Below are positions 42,795-52,401 of a DNA stretch of 64,000 bases, one piece after another. The notes beneath the pieces are model-generated. The model was given only the letters and a program-made list of their open reading frames with translations. It searched no databases and was not told the origin of the DNA. The stretch covers positions 3,218,501 through 3,282,500 of the forward strand of contig NZ_CP009920.1 of NCBI RefSeq assembly GCF_000832985.1. Direction: 5' to 3'. The stretch comes from Priestia megaterium NBRC 15308 = ATCC 14581. Its GTDB lineage: Bacteria; Bacillota; Bacilli; Bacillales; Bacillaceae_H. How positions within the stretch are numbered: the stretch's first letter is position 1; each line of letters starts with the position of its first letter. Both the position numbers and the translations under genes were made by a program.

Positions 42795-43181
42795 ATGTAT
42801 AAAAAAATGCTCATCCCTATTTTAGGAATATCTTTTATTTTTGCAGGTTGTAGTGCAGATAATACAGCTGCCCCTGAAAAACAAAATAAGTCTCAAGTAG
42901 AAGATAATAAATCTAAATCAGATGCTAAAATTAAAAATGTTACTATCGAAAATGGAAAAGATAATGTTCTTGAAGTTACAGCGAAGGCAACTGGAAAAGG
43001 CGTAGAGTATGCCTATTATGTTTATAAAGGAGAAGATATCGTAAAAAAAGTTTATTATACTTCTAACACTAGTTTCAAATACAAAGCTAAAGAGCCAGGA
43101 GAGTATAAGGTCACTGTCTTTGTACAAGATAACACAGGGAAACGCATATCTAAAGATACAGACACAGTTACTATAAATTAA
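42795..43181 (+). CDS. Small lipoprotein with Ig/Y_Y_Y-like domain
   Basis: A 128-residue lipoprotein (signal MYKKMLIPILGISFIFAGC, lipobox FAGC) with a Lys/Asp-rich linker and one beta domain (about 48-128). The domain shares the pattern YAYYVYKGEDIVKKVYY and GEYKVTVFVQDNTGKR with the C-terminus of the Asp2/XcbB-like protein encoded at 38658. It should sit on the outer membrane face. It directly follows the TagH-like ATPase gene, which lacks an extracellular domain. It may therefore receive or hold the exported glycan; this is inference. Confidence 0.8.
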   Translation: MYKKMLIPILGISFIFAGCSADNTAAPEKQNKSQVEDNKSKSDAKIKNVTIENGKDNVLEVTAKATGKGVEYAYYVYKGEDIVKKVYYTSNTSFKYKAKEPGEYKVTVFVQDNTGKRISKDTDTVTIN

Positions 43182-43189
43182 GAGGTAAG

Positions 43190-43229
43190 AGGTTATCTAT
43201 AAGTCATATGACTTAGATAACCTTTTTTT
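43190..43229 (+). terminator. Terminator of the ABC-export glycan locus
   Basis: Stem AGGTTATCT..AAGTCATATGACTT..AGATAACCT followed by a T run, directly after the lipoprotein gene. Confidence 0.92.
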
Positions 43230-43804
43230 ATTTAAGAGTCGAAGGTGTTTCTCGTCAAAGAGTAACACTCAAAGTTCACCTCTCACATACAAGCGTCATT
43301 ATTCCATGTGTAACAAACATTATCAGTCGAACAAAATCCCCCTATGTTTTAAGTTAAATCGTTATTTAACCCTTTATGAAGCGTATAGTACAATCTATGA
43401 TAGTAGGCTTTTGTTGAAGTCAACATGAATAAATGGGCAAACTTGGCTAGCCAGCTATAAACAGTTAGAAAGAAAAATAATTGCCGAACATAATATTAGT
43501 AATGAAAAGGTAAAGCTGATTTACTATCAAGATTATATCGAGAAATGCTAAAAAGGGATGGAAGAAGCTAAGCAGTTACTAAGTTTACACTTTGAGGAGT
43601 ACAAGCTAAGATTATTAGTGAAGATAAGGATATTTGGTTGTAGGAAATATTATTAAAGAGAATTAATTATAGCTATTATAAAAAAGAGTACTATAATTTT
43701 TCCTACTTAATTTATTTTGTTTCGTTGAAAACAAAACTTGTTTTTTAGATAAGGAATTATAAAATGGAGTGTTTTCCAATTAACAACTCTAGGAGATGTC
43801 TTTA
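43230..43804. other. Inter-locus region with a gene remnant
   Basis: About 570 AT-rich bases. From about 43457 to 43645 the plus strand reads SYKQLERKIIAEHNISNEKV, then KLIYYQDYIEKC, a TAA, KGMEEAKQLLSLHFEEYK, and after a frame change ISEDKDIWL and a stop. This looks like the decayed end of an unknown gene. No intact gene is seen. AGGAG at about 43789 belongs to the VanZ gene. Confidence 0.4.
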
Positions 43805-44227
43805 ATGTTAAAGAGGAATTCTATTAATGTTTTATTTTTAGTTTCTATTCTGCTTGTCCTTAGGTTAACCATGTTTCCAGAAAGTTCGTTAGGCATTGGT
43901 GAAGGAAAAGGTGGCATCAATCTTGTGCCATTCTACACAATGAGGGATTTATTATTTCATCATTCATTTAGCGACTTTATTCTAAATAATATAGGAAATA
44001 TTATTTTGTTTTTACCGTTTGGTTTTTTCTTAGCTATGAGATTTAGGAAAATAGATAATTTGCCAAAAAGTTTCCTCGTGGGAATGTTCTTTTCTGTACT
44101 CATTGAAATAGTTCAACTATTTATGCCAAATCGGTGGACAGATATTGATGACGTTCTCTTGAACACTTTAGGGACGGGTATAGGATATAGTCTGTTTAAG
44201 ACGCTAAACTACATAAAAGAAGTCTAA
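43805..44227 (+). CDS. VanZ-family membrane protein
   Basis: A 140-residue protein with four membrane segments. INLVPFYTMRDLL, NIILFLPFGFFLAMRF, IEIVQLFMPNRWTDIDDVLL and NTLGTGIGY are the VanZ-family hallmarks. VanZ confers low teicoplanin resistance in enterococci; other members are uncharacterised. I preferred ATG 43805 (spacing of about 10 nt from AGGAG) to ATG 43796. It converges on a second VanZ-like gene. Confidence 0.88.
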   Translation: MLKRNSINVLFLVSILLVLRLTMFPESSLGIGEGKGGINLVPFYTMRDLLFHHSFSDFILNNIGNIILFLPFGFFLAMRFRKIDNLPKSFLVGMFFSVLIEIVQLFMPNRWTDIDDVLLNTLGTGIGYSLFKTLNYIKEV

Positions 44228-44375
44228 TAACGGCCTTCTTGTGGTTTGTAAAGGGGAGAAAAGATTTAGCCCAAAAATTGTAGTTTATCCATATGAATAT
44301 TTGAAAAACAAACTATATAATTCCGGGAGAGAAAAATAAAGTGTTAAGAAAAGAAGCAATCATAAGTATATATGT

Positions 44376-44406
44376 AAAAAAGATCTCTATATTCTAGAGA
44401 TCTTTT
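44376..44406. terminator. Bidirectional terminator between VanZ-like genes
   Basis: Arms AAAAAGATCTCT / AGAGATCTTTTT around a 7-nt loop. The right part overlaps the last codons of the minus-strand VanZ-like gene. Confidence 0.9.
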
Positions 44407-44836
44407 TGTATCTGTATAGTAAAAATAAAAACAGCGCCCCACCAAATGAATCGATAGCCACATCAATAATTCGCCCGTCGCGTCCAATAATAAACGCTTG
44501 ATGCAGTTCGTCTAAAAAAGCAAAACAAGCGAGTAAAACCCACGCTTTTACATATCTCCATGAATTTTTTTTCAAATTCCAGTAAATTAATAGGGCTAAC
44601 AAGCCGAAGAAAGAGATATGAGCAATTTTACGCAAGATAAACTCTAGGTTAAAGCCGTATGTATAAGACGTATAAAATTCACTGCCAGGATGTAACACAG
44701 ACCAGAGAGTGGCTTTATGATTCCAGACTGAAGCATTGCTCCAAGAGTTTGGGTCCGTCACTTGAAGGTGAGGTGTGTGGGAAAAATGGGAAATAGCAAG
44801 TATCATCGCAACAACACAAATTCTTTTTAATATCAT
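44387..44836 (-). CDS. VanZ-family membrane protein, second type
   Basis: A 149-residue protein with four membrane segments. FILRKIAHISFFGLLALLIY, FLDELHQAFIIGRDGRIIDV and IDSFGGALF match VanZ-like (YoaI-type) proteins. I chose the internal ATG at 44836 because AAAGGA lies 9 nt before it, rather than 44872. It has little sequence identity with the VanZ protein encoded at 43805, so this is not a recent duplication. Function is unknown. Confidence 0.82.
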   Translation of the reverse strand: MILKRICVVAMILAISHFSHTPHLQVTDPNSWSNASVWNHKATLWSVLHPGSEFYTSYTYGFNLEFILRKIAHISFFGLLALLIYWNLKKNSWRYVKAWVLLACFAFLDELHQAFIIGRDGRIIDVAIDSFGGALFLFLLYRYKKISRI

Positions 44837-45584
44837 ACAAAAAATTCCTTTTGTTTTTAGATTTATCTTCATATCGTAAGAGAAAAGCAGTGAAAATGCA
44901 AGAAATATTCATGTGTCTCTCTATATATAAATCCTCTTCTAAAATATTTTCATATAGAAATATCAATTATTTCAAGTATGGGTGACAGAAGTTCTAACAT
45001 ATTACTAAATTTAGAAGAATATGAGACTATCAGCATTTAACGACATAAAAAGGTCTTTTGAAGCGAAAATATTATCTTTTCATTCAAAAACCTTGTTATA
45101 TCGCAAATTTCGACAAAAAAATTCATCCCTCTTTTCCTATTTTTGTGATAACATTAATTTTGCGATTGCTTCATAAGTTATAGGTCTAATGACTGTTAAT
45201 AAAATCTTATAGAAATAATTGAGAATAGATAAGATAAATGAACTATAAAAAATCATTGTAGATAAAGTATCGAAGCCTTAGAAACTTGTTGAAATTAAAG
45301 ACAAGTTTTTAATTTTTATCTAGTGAAGGATGAATATTCAAGAAAAGTCATATAAAGCGCAATATGTATGGTGATGTCTCCTCAGCCACTATCAAAGGAG
45401 GCACTCGGCTGCACTGTGGGTAGAAAACTACCTTAGACACGTTTGTTGTCAGGAGTGTGGTGTGAGGTGGGGTTAAATGCCCCAATTAATTTATAAGCAC
45501 TTACGAATGCGCTGTTGCTGCAGCTTGTTCGTAAGTGCTTACAAAAAGTATATATAAATAGGAAGAAACAAGGAGTGAATGAGG
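44837..45584. other. Long non-coding region before the third glycan locus
   Basis: About 750 bases. The first 450 are AT-rich with nothing I can support. The last 215 contain a GC-richer structured leader (45370-45545). AAGGAG at 45571-45576 is the galU ribosome site. No promoter is convincing. Confidence 0.5.
45376..45541 (+). ncRNA. Structured leader RNA with pseudoknot, EAR-like candidate
   Basis: Stem 1 GTCTCCT (45376-45382) pairs with AGGAGGC (45396-45402). Directly after its 5' arm, CAGCC (45383-45387) pairs with GGCTG (45407-45411). The two stems interleave, an H-type pseudoknot. Then come hairpins GGTAG-AAAA-CTACC (45419-45432) and GACA/TGTC (45436-45450). Finally a perfect 14-bp stem, TAAGCACTTACGAA / TTCGTAAGTGCTTA (45494-45541), lacks a U tail. 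It precedes an 18-kb polysaccharide operon, the setting of the EAR antitermination RNA known in Bacillales. I cannot confirm that family from memory of its sequence. Confidence 0.55.
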
Positions 45585-46478
45585 ATGAAAAAAATTAAAA
45601 AAGCTATTATTCCAGCTGCTGGACTCGGCACTCGTTTTTTACCAGCAACGAAAGCAATGCCAAAAGAAATGCTTCCAATCGTTGATAAACCAACTATTCA
45701 ATATATCGTCGAAGAAGCGGTTCAATCGGGTATTGAAGACATCATCATCGTAACGGGCAAAGGAAAACGCGCGATTGAAGATCATTTTGATTATGCTCCA
45801 GAACTTGAAAATAATTTAGTTGAAAAAGAAAAATTCGATATTTTAGAAAAAGTGCGTCAATCCTCAAATGTTGATATTCACTATATCCGTCAAAAAGAAC
45901 CAAAAGGATTAGGTCACGCTGTATGGTGTGCTCGTAACTTTATCGGCGATGAACCATTTGCCGTGTTGTTAGGCGATGATATTGTCCAAGCAGAAACACC
46001 TTGTCTTCGTCAATTAATGAATGAATATGAACAAACTCTTTCGTCCGTAATAGGCGTGCAAACGGTTTCTGAAAATCAAACGCATCGCTATGGCATCGTA
46101 GATCCAATTTCAAACGACGGCCGCCGTCACCAAGTGAATACATTTGTAGAAAAACCAGCCGCGGGTACAGCTCCTTCGAATCTAGCAATCATGGGGCGCT
46201 ACGTCTTCACTCCTGAAATCTTTAAATTTTTAGAAGAACAAGAAGTCGGAGCAGGCGGTGAAATTCAATTAACCGATGCTATTCAAAAGCTAAATGAAAT
46301 TCAGCGTGTATTTGCGTATGACTTTGAAGGCAAGCGCTATGATGTAGGAGAAAAGCTAGGATTTATTCAGACAACTATTGAATTTGCTCTTCAACATGAG
46401 GATTTACGAGATAATTTATTAACAATTATGGAAGATTTATTGAAAAAAGAAACGAAGAAGCCGGTAGAAATAGAGTAG
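45585..46478 (+). CDS. galU: UTP-glucose-1-phosphate uridylyltransferase
   Basis: A 297-residue enzyme making UDP-glucose from UTP and glucose-1-phosphate. [20 protein letters not shown] holds the nucleotide-binding loop, [19 protein letters not shown] follows, and FVEKP is present. I chose ATG 45585, 9 nt after AAGGAG, over ATG 45579. It is the first gene of the third polysaccharide locus. Its product feeds the UDP-glucose dehydrogenase encoded at 60571. Bacillus genomes usually have other galU copies elsewhere. Confidence 0.94.
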   Translation: MKKIKKAIIPAAGLGTRFLPATKAMPKEMLPIVDKPTIQYIVEEAVQSGIEDIIIVTGKGKRAIEDHFDYAPELENNLVEKEKFDILEKVRQSSNVDIHYIRQKEPKGLGHAVWCARNFIGDEPFAVLLGDDIVQAETPCLRQLMNEYEQTLSSVIGVQTVSENQTHRYGIVDPISNDGRRHQVNTFVEKPAAGTAPSNLAIMGRYVFTPEIFKFLEEQEVGAGGEIQLTDAIQKLNEIQRVFAYDFEGKRYDVGEKLGFIQTTIEFALQHEDLRDNLLTIMEDLLKKETKKPVEIE

Positions 46479-46498
46479 AATAGAAGGAGTGAGTTGCG

Positions 46499-47188
46499 TT
46501 GCCATCAATTGCTGAACCTAAAACGGAAACTTCTATTCAACAAACACAAGTGGTACAAAAGAAAGTTCAGCCTAATAATCAAGCCGGGTACCTTTTGGCG
46601 AAGAGATGTGTAGATATAGCAGGAGCAATCGTCGGTTTACTTGTTTTGTTTGTTGTTTTTCTTATTGTTGGTCTTTTAATAAAGCTCGAAGACCCGAAAG
46701 GTTCAATTTTCTTTTCTCAAAAAAGAGTGGGGAAAAATGGTGAAGAATTTAATATGTACAAATTTCGTTCCATGGTTTCAGATGCCGAAGCAAAATTAGC
46801 TGCATTGCTTGAACAAAATGAAGCTACGGGTGCGATGTTTAAAATGAAAAATGATCCGCGTATCACGAAAATAGGGAGATTCATCAGGAAAACTAGTATT
46901 GATGAACTGCCTCAGTTAATCAACGTCTTAAAAGGCGATATGAGTCTAGTAGGTCCACGGCCGCCGCTTGTAAGAGAAGTAATCGAGTATACAGAATATC
47001 AAATGCAAAGATTGCTTGTCACTCCTGGCTGTACAGGACTATGGCAAGTAAGCGGAAGAAGTAACGTAGGGTTTGAAGAAATGGTCGAATTAGATTTAAC
47101 ATACATAACAACACGTTCCCTAACGGCCGATATTAAAATTATATGCCGAACTATTTTTATGCTGTTTGGCTCGAAAAATGCTTATTAA
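46499..47188 (+). CDS. Undecaprenyl-phosphate sugar-1-phosphate transferase (WcaJ-like)
   Basis: A 229-residue initiating transferase with one membrane segment at about 40-62. KRVGKNGEEFNMYKFRSM, TSIDELPQLINVLKGDMSLV, GPRPPLVREV and TPGCTGLWQVSGRS are family motifs. The last is typical of glucose-1-phosphate transferases of the WcaJ/Cps2E kind. The start is TTG 46499 after GAAGGAGTGAG. It primes the repeat unit of the third locus, separately from the homologue encoded at 23506. Confidence 0.92.
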   Translation: MPSIAEPKTETSIQQTQVVQKKVQPNNQAGYLLAKRCVDIAGAIVGLLVLFVVFLIVGLLIKLEDPKGSIFFSQKRVGKNGEEFNMYKFRSMVSDAEAKLAALLEQNEATGAMFKMKNDPRITKIGRFIRKTSIDELPQLINVLKGDMSLVGPRPPLVREVIEYTEYQMQRLLVTPGCTGLWQVSGRSNVGFEEMVELDLTYITTRSLTADIKIICRTIFMLFGSKNAY

Positions 47189-47212
47189 ATCAAGGAAAGC
47201 TGGTGTCTTAAA

Positions 47213-48154
47213 ATGAACAAAAATTCGAAAATTTACGTAGCTGGTCATAGAGGTCTCGTCGGTTCAGCTATCGTACGAAAACTACAAGAAAAAGGCTATA
47301 GCAATCTAGTGTATCGCACAAGCGCTGAGCTAGATTTAAGAGACAAGCCGACAGTAGACGCATTCTTTGCTGAAGAAAAGCCAGAATTTGTTTTCTTAGC
47401 AGCCGCTAAAGTAGGTGGTATTGTGGCAAACAATGAATATCCAGCGGAATTTATTCACGATAACTTATTGATTCAATCAAATATTATTGATGCAGCATAT
47501 CGCAATGATGTAGAGAAACTATTATTCCTAGGAAGTACATGTATTTATCCAAAATTAGCGCCTCAGCCATTAAAAGAAGAATACTTACTAACAGGTGAGC
47601 TGGAGCCAACAAACGAACCGTATGCAATTGCTAAAATTGCTGGAATCAAAATGTGTGAATCCTATAACCGTCAGTACGGAACAAAATATATCTCGGCAAT
47701 GCCTACTAACCTTTACGGTCCAAACGACAATTTTGACCTTCATACATCACACGTTCTTCCTGCACTGCTTCGTAAGTTCCATGAAGCGAAAGAAAGCAAT
47801 GCGCCGTTTGTTGAAATGTGGGGAACAGGCACACCAAAACGTGAATTTCTATATTCAGATGACCTAGCAGATGCGTGCGTATTCTTAATGAATACATATG
47901 AAGGCAATGAAATCGTTAATATCGGTGTGGGAGAAGATATTACGATTAAAGAACTTGGCGAAAAAGTAAAAGCAGTTGTTGGTTATGAAGGAAATATTCA
48001 GTTTGATACGTCAAAACCAGACGGAACGCCTCGTAAACTAGTAGACGTAACAAAATTGAACAGTCTTGGCTGGAAAGCAGAAACAGCTTTAGAAGACGGT
48101 CTTCAAAAAGCGTATCAGTGGTTTTTAGATAACGAACTAGCTGCAGCAAAATAA
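47213..48154 (+). CDS. fcl: GDP-L-fucose synthase
   Basis: A 313-residue 3,5-epimerase/4-reductase that converts GDP-4-keto-6-deoxymannose to GDP-L-fucose with [20 protein letters not shown] is the cofactor loop. [34 protein letters not shown] (catalytic Ser-Cys) and [10 protein letters not shown] (Tyr-x3-Lys) are diagnostic. It lies 58 nt before gmd, which makes its substrate. Confidence 0.95.
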   Translation: MNKNSKIYVAGHRGLVGSAIVRKLQEKGYSNLVYRTSAELDLRDKPTVDAFFAEEKPEFVFLAAAKVGGIVANNEYPAEFIHDNLLIQSNIIDAAYRNDVEKLLFLGSTCIYPKLAPQPLKEEYLLTGELEPTNEPYAIAKIAGIKMCESYNRQYGTKYISAMPTNLYGPNDNFDLHTSHVLPALLRKFHEAKESNAPFVEMWGTGTPKREFLYSDDLADACVFLMNTYEGNEIVNIGVGEDITIKELGEKVKAVVGYEGNIQFDTSKPDGTPRKLVDVTKLNSLGWKAETALEDGLQKAYQWFLDNELAAAK

Positions 48155-48212
48155 TTAAAAACTTCAATTAAATTAAATACTAAAATAACAGTTGATATAT
48201 ATGGAGGATACG

Positions 48213-49292
48213 ATGAAAACAGCATTAATTACAGGTGTAACAGGACAAGATGGATCATACTTAGCAGAACTTTTACTAGAAAAAGGCTATGAAGTGCACG
48301 GACTAATTCGCCGCAGCTCTTCTTATAACCAAGAGCGTCTAGAAGATCTTTTAACAGAAGAAGCAGCGAGCGCATTATTAAACAACTCAAACTTCCACCT
48401 TCACTATGGTGACGTAACAGATGCATTAAATGTTACTCGTATTATTGGTGACATTCAGCCAGATGAAATTTACAATCTAGCTGCACAGTCACATGTACGT
48501 GTGTCTTTTGATATGCCTGGATATACATTAGATGTTGATGCAAAAGGTACGTTAAACATTCTTGAAGCTGTACGTATTTTAGGGTTAACAGATAAAACAC
48601 GTGTGTACCAAGCTTCTACATCTGAACTGTACGGAAAAGTTCAAGAAGTACCACAAAAGGAAACAACACCTTTCTACCCTCGTTCTCCATATGGCGTAGC
48701 GAAAATTTACGGCTTTTGGATTACAAAGAACTACCGTGAATCTTATAGCATGTTTGCAGTAAACGGTATTTTATTTAACCATGAATCAGAGCGCCGCGGC
48801 GAAACGTTCGTAACACGTAAAATTACGCTTGCTGCTTCACGTATCGCGCAAGGCAAGCAGCAAAAATTAACGCTTGGAAACTTAGACTCTTTACGTGACT
48901 GGGGTTACGCAAAAGACTATGTAGAATGCATGTGGTTAATTCTTCAACACGATAAACCTGAAGATTTTGTTATTGCGACTGGTGAAATGCACTCAGTACG
49001 TGAATTTGTACAGCTTGCATTCAAACATACAGGCATTGAAATTGAGTGGAGCGGTGAAGGTCTAGAAGAAAAAGGAACAAATAAAGCAACGGGTGAAGTG
49101 ATCGTAGAAATCGATCCTAAGTTCTTCCGTCCTGCAGAAGTGGATCAATTGTTAGGTGATCCAACTAAAGCCAAGACTTTATTAAAGTGGAACCCCACTA
49201 AGACTTCGTTTGAAGAATTAGTTCGCATTATGGTGGAAGCGGACATGAAGAAGGTTGAAAGCGAAGAGAAGATTAAGGTGATGTTTGATTAA
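48213..49292 (+). CDS. gmd: GDP-mannose 4,6-dehydratase
   Basis: A 359-residue NADP-dependent dehydratase for the first step from GDP-mannose to GDP-fucose. [65 protein letters not shown] and [17 protein letters not shown] are all diagnostic. I chose ATG 48213, with GGAGG 5 nt upstream, over 48192. It works with fcl (47213) and with ManC (61979), which makes GDP-mannose. Confidence 0.96.
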   Translation: MKTALITGVTGQDGSYLAELLLEKGYEVHGLIRRSSSYNQERLEDLLTEEAASALLNNSNFHLHYGDVTDALNVTRIIGDIQPDEIYNLAAQSHVRVSFDMPGYTLDVDAKGTLNILEAVRILGLTDKTRVYQASTSELYGKVQEVPQKETTPFYPRSPYGVAKIYGFWITKNYRESYSMFAVNGILFNHESERRGETFVTRKITLAASRIAQGKQQKLTLGNLDSLRDWGYAKDYVECMWLILQHDKPEDFVIATGEMHSVREFVQLAFKHTGIEIEWSGEGLEEKGTNKATGEVIVEIDPKFFRPAEVDQLLGDPTKAKTLLKWNPTKTSFEELVRIMVEADMKKVESEEKIKVMFD

Positions 49293-49331
49293 TAATAGTA
49301 GCTTACCTTTTTCCGAAATATAGGAGGATGG

Positions 49332-49370
49332 CTTGCTGAGTTAAATACTTAGCAAGTTATTTTTGTTTTT
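49332..49370 (+). terminator. Possible internal terminator after gmd
   Basis: Stem CTTGCTGAG / CTTAGCAAG (one mismatch) followed by a T-rich tract. It lies inside the locus, so full-length transcription would need readthrough or antitermination, or else a new promoter before 49426. Confidence 0.7.
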
Positions 49371-49425
49371 GTTAATGTACGAAAGCAGTAAAAAATATAA
49401 ATTATAATAGGAAAGAGATTGATTA

Positions 49426-50691
49426 ATGGTTGTAAAATCGAAAACGGAAAAGAGAAAACTTCTAATATACGCACATTACTATACACCTGATGTAGCGTCT
49501 ACAGGTCAATTATTAAAAGAATTAGCAGAAGGTATGCTTGAAGAGTTTGATATAACAGTTATATGTGTTGTGCCTTCTTACACAGGGAAGGTATCTCCTG
49601 AATATAAAGTGAAAATGTTCCATAAAGAAGTAATTAATGATGTAAATATTCTTCGAATTCGCGTTCCAGAGTTTTCTAAAAGCAATAAAATTAGCCGAGT
49701 TAAAAATATTCTTGCCTATTTCTTTGGGGCTGTAGTAGCTACTTTTAAAGTTGGAAAAATGGACTATGTTTATTCTATTTCTCAGCCACCTATACTTGGA
49801 GGTCTATTAGGAGTATGGGGGAAATGGATGAAACGAGCAAAGTATATCTACAATATTCAAGACTTCAATCCAGAACAAACGATGGCGGTTGGATACAGCA
49901 AAAATAAATTTGTTTTAAAAATGATGATGAGTTTTGATAAATTTAGCTGTAAACAAGCCGATAAAGTAATTGTAGTAGGTCGAGATATGGTTGAAACGCT
50001 AAAAAAGAGATTTAAATACAAGAGAGTGCCAAGCTATGCTTTTATTAACAACTGGACGAATGAAAAAGAAATTTATCCTTTACCATCTAATCACGAAAAA
50101 GTAGTAGCTTTTAAAAAGAAGTATGGTTTGGAAGGGAAATTTGTAGTGATGTATTCAGGTAACTTGGGTCTTTACTATGACCTAGAAAACCTGATGAATG
50201 TTATTAATAAGTTCAAACATCGTGACGATGTTGTTTTTGCATTTATAGGGGAAGGTTCTATTAAAGAAAAACTTGTCTCTTATAAAGAAAATCATGATTT
50301 AGATAACGTCAAATTCATTCCATATCAAGATAAAGCTGATTTAGTTTACAGCTTAAACGCAGGCGATGTTCACTGGTGCTTAAATGCAAAAGGTATTAAA
50401 GGCGTATCGGTTCCGAGTAAATTATATGGAATTATTGCAGCAGGTAAGCCAATTATCGGCGCTTTAGAAGAGAATTCAGAAGCTAGATTGATAATAGAAG
50501 ATACTAAGTGTGGTTACGTAACGGAACCAGGAAACTACGAAGAAATTGAAAATATTATTAATACTTTTCTGAATGAAAAAGAAAGTAATGTACTAGCTGG
50601 AATGAGTGAACGTGGAAGGGATTATTTAGTAAGTAATTTAACAAAAGATGTCTCTGTACACAAATATATCGGAGAAATTAAATCTTCATAA
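49426..50691 (+). CDS. WcaI-like glycosyltransferase (GT4)
   Basis: A 421-residue GT-B transferase. LLIYAHYYTPDVASTGQLLK, YNIQDFNPEQTMAVG and VPSKLYGIIAAGKPIIGAL are typical of the WcaI (colanic acid) group, which often adds fucose. A GDP-fucose supply is encoded just upstream. Donor specificity is inferred. Confidence 0.87.
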   Translation: MVVKSKTEKRKLLIYAHYYTPDVASTGQLLKELAEGMLEEFDITVICVVPSYTGKVSPEYKVKMFHKEVINDVNILRIRVPEFSKSNKISRVKNILAYFFGAVVATFKVGKMDYVYSISQPPILGGLLGVWGKWMKRAKYIYNIQDFNPEQTMAVGYSKNKFVLKMMMSFDKFSCKQADKVIVVGRDMVETLKKRFKYKRVPSYAFINNWTNEKEIYPLPSNHEKVVAFKKKYGLEGKFVVMYSGNLGLYYDLENLMNVINKFKHRDDVVFAFIGEGSIKEKLVSYKENHDLDNVKFIPYQDKADLVYSLNAGDVHWCLNAKGIKGVSVPSKLYGIIAAGKPIIGALEENSEARLIIEDTKCGYVTEPGNYEEIENIINTFLNEKESNVLAGMSERGRDYLVSNLTKDVSVHKYIGEIKSS

Positions 50692-50725
50692 TTGATGATT
50701 AATATCTAGAAAGGATATCTATAGA

Positions 50726-51283
50726 ATGAATAGCAATTGGTTTAAGCTATTAATGAAAGCTATGAAAATCGACTATGGGAAAAACCTTTTGTTAAAAGGT
50801 GTACCTGTAATCTTTAATAAAAAAGGAGCGACCCTAAAAATAGGAAGAAATGTCGTAATAAAATCTTCGTTTTTATCAAATTTAGTAGGCCTTTACCAAC
50901 GAACGATTATTGTAACTAGAACATCAGAAGCAGAAATACACATTGGTGACAATGTTGGAATGTCTGGTGCGACTATTTATGCTAGAAAATCAGTTAAGAT
51001 TGGAAAGAACACTCATATTGGTGGAAACGCAAAGATTTTAGATAATGATTTCCATCCTTTAGAAATTGAGGCACGTAATGCTGATAATAAAGAGAAGATT
51101 GGTACACGACCAGTTGTTATAGGAGAGAACTGTTTTATTGGATGTAACTCTTTAATATTAAAGGGAACTGTACTAGAAGATGGATGTGTTGTAGGTGCGG
51201 GAGCAGTAGTATCAGGATATTTTGAAAAAAATAGTATTATCGCTGGCAATCCTGCGAGATTAATTAAAAAAGTACAATCCTAG
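50726..51283 (+). CDS. Hexapeptide-repeat O-acetyltransferase
   Basis: A 185-residue left-handed beta-helix acyltransferase. Hexapeptide repeats run through about 60-175, with DNDFHPL near 108 likely carrying the catalytic His, and SIIAGNPARLI at the end. It would acetylate a sugar of the third-locus polymer. Similar proteins are WcaF/WcaB-like. Confidence 0.88.
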   Translation: MNSNWFKLLMKAMKIDYGKNLLLKGVPVIFNKKGATLKIGRNVVIKSSFLSNLVGLYQRTIIVTRTSEAEIHIGDNVGMSGATIYARKSVKIGKNTHIGGNAKILDNDFHPLEIEARNADNKEKIGTRPVVIGENCFIGCNSLILKGTVLEDGCVVGAGAVVSGYFEKNSIIAGNPARLIKKVQS

Positions 51284-51294
51284 GAGATAGGGAT

Positions 51295-52401
51295 ATGGCG
51301 AAATTTACATTTTTTACTTTAGTATTAGCATTTTTTTATTTAGGATTCTTTTTAAAAAAGAATAATAGAATTCAAAAATATAGATTAATGGATAGGAATC
51401 ATACGACTGTTCTTAAATCACTAGCTATATTAATGGTAGTTTGGGGACATGTTGGAGCAACATTAGGAGTATCCAATATACAATTTATCGGGGGAGTAGG
51501 TGTTTCTCTTTTCCTAATCTGCTCTGGGTATGGGTTATTTACTTCCTATAAAATAAACAAAGAAAAATATGGTGAAGCGGATGCTCTAAAAGATTATTGG
51601 AAAAAGAAGATTATTAAAGTAATAATTCCATACTGGATTGTCGAACTTATAGGCTTAGGAGTAACACACAAATGGGACATTGGTGTAGTAATTAAAGATT
51701 TATTTTTTATTACACCAGCCACTCCATATGGCTGGTACATGCAATATTTAATTATTTGTTATATTTTATTTTGGGCGGTAACGAAATTAAAAGTTTATAT
51801 TTTAATTTCAAAATATAATTTTCATTATTATTTAATTGCTGGTTTCTTATTATGGTTTGTAACAGAAAGTTTATTTTTTGCCAATCCTGATATGCCATTT
51901 CTAAAGGCAAGACAAATGTTTTCATTTCCTTTAGGAGTTTTATTAAGCTTGTATATAGATCGTATCGTTGAAATTTTGTCTAGTAAAAAAGTTACTGTAT
52001 ATTTTATGTTAATAGGAATGTTTGGCTTATTTGTAACTGTTTTTAGTCAATTAAGTCTAGTAAAGAAATTACCTTATTTAATTTCAAATACTATATCCTT
52101 ATTTACTGTCTTACCTATAGCACTTAGTATCATAGTAATTACTATGGCTGTACCATTTATATTTCAAAATCAATTCTTATATCAAACGGGTAAATATTCA
52201 TATGAACTGTATTTAATTCATGCTTTTAGTTTAGATTTAATTGATAAATCTATAATTAACCTATTAGAGTTTATACTTGTAACATTAATATTAGTAATCG
52301 GTTTGTCTAAATTGCAGAAAATAATAAAGATTAAAGTTACATCTAATTTGGATAGGAGGAAATATGGTAGATTTAACGGTGGTTATCCTTACAAAGAATG
52401 A
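51295..52401 (+). CDS. Acyltransferase family 3 membrane protein
   Basis: A 368-residue membrane protein with about ten hydrophobic segments. MDRNHTTVLKSLAILMVVWG holds the family's N-terminal motif, with the catalytic His in VWGH. GVSLFLICSGYG and GKYSYELYLIHAF are typical. It probably O-acetylates the polymer from the membrane. It overlaps the following glycosyltransferase gene by 38 nt. Confidence 0.85.
   Translation: MAKFTFFTLVLAFFYLGFFLKKNNRIQKYRLMDRNHTTVLKSLAILMVVWGHVGATLGVSNIQFIGGVGVSLFLICSGYGLFTSYKINKEKYGEADALKDYWKKKIIKVIIPYWIVELIGLGVTHKWDIGVVIKDLFFITPATPYGWYMQYLIICYILFWAVTKLKVYILISKYNFHYYLIAGFLLWFVTESLFFANPDMPFLKARQMFSFPLGVLLSLYIDRIVEILSSKKVTVYFMLIGMFGLFVTVFSQLSLVKKLPYLISNTISLFTVLPIALSIIVITMAVPFIFQNQFLYQTGKYSYELYLIHAFSLDLIDKSIINLLEFILVTLILVIGLSKLQKIIKIKVTSNLDRRKYGRFNGGYPYKE

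Noticed and set aside
45494-45541. Terminator before galU
   Set aside because: The 14-bp stem is perfect but is followed by ACAAAAAG, not a U run, so I treated it as part of the leader RNA.
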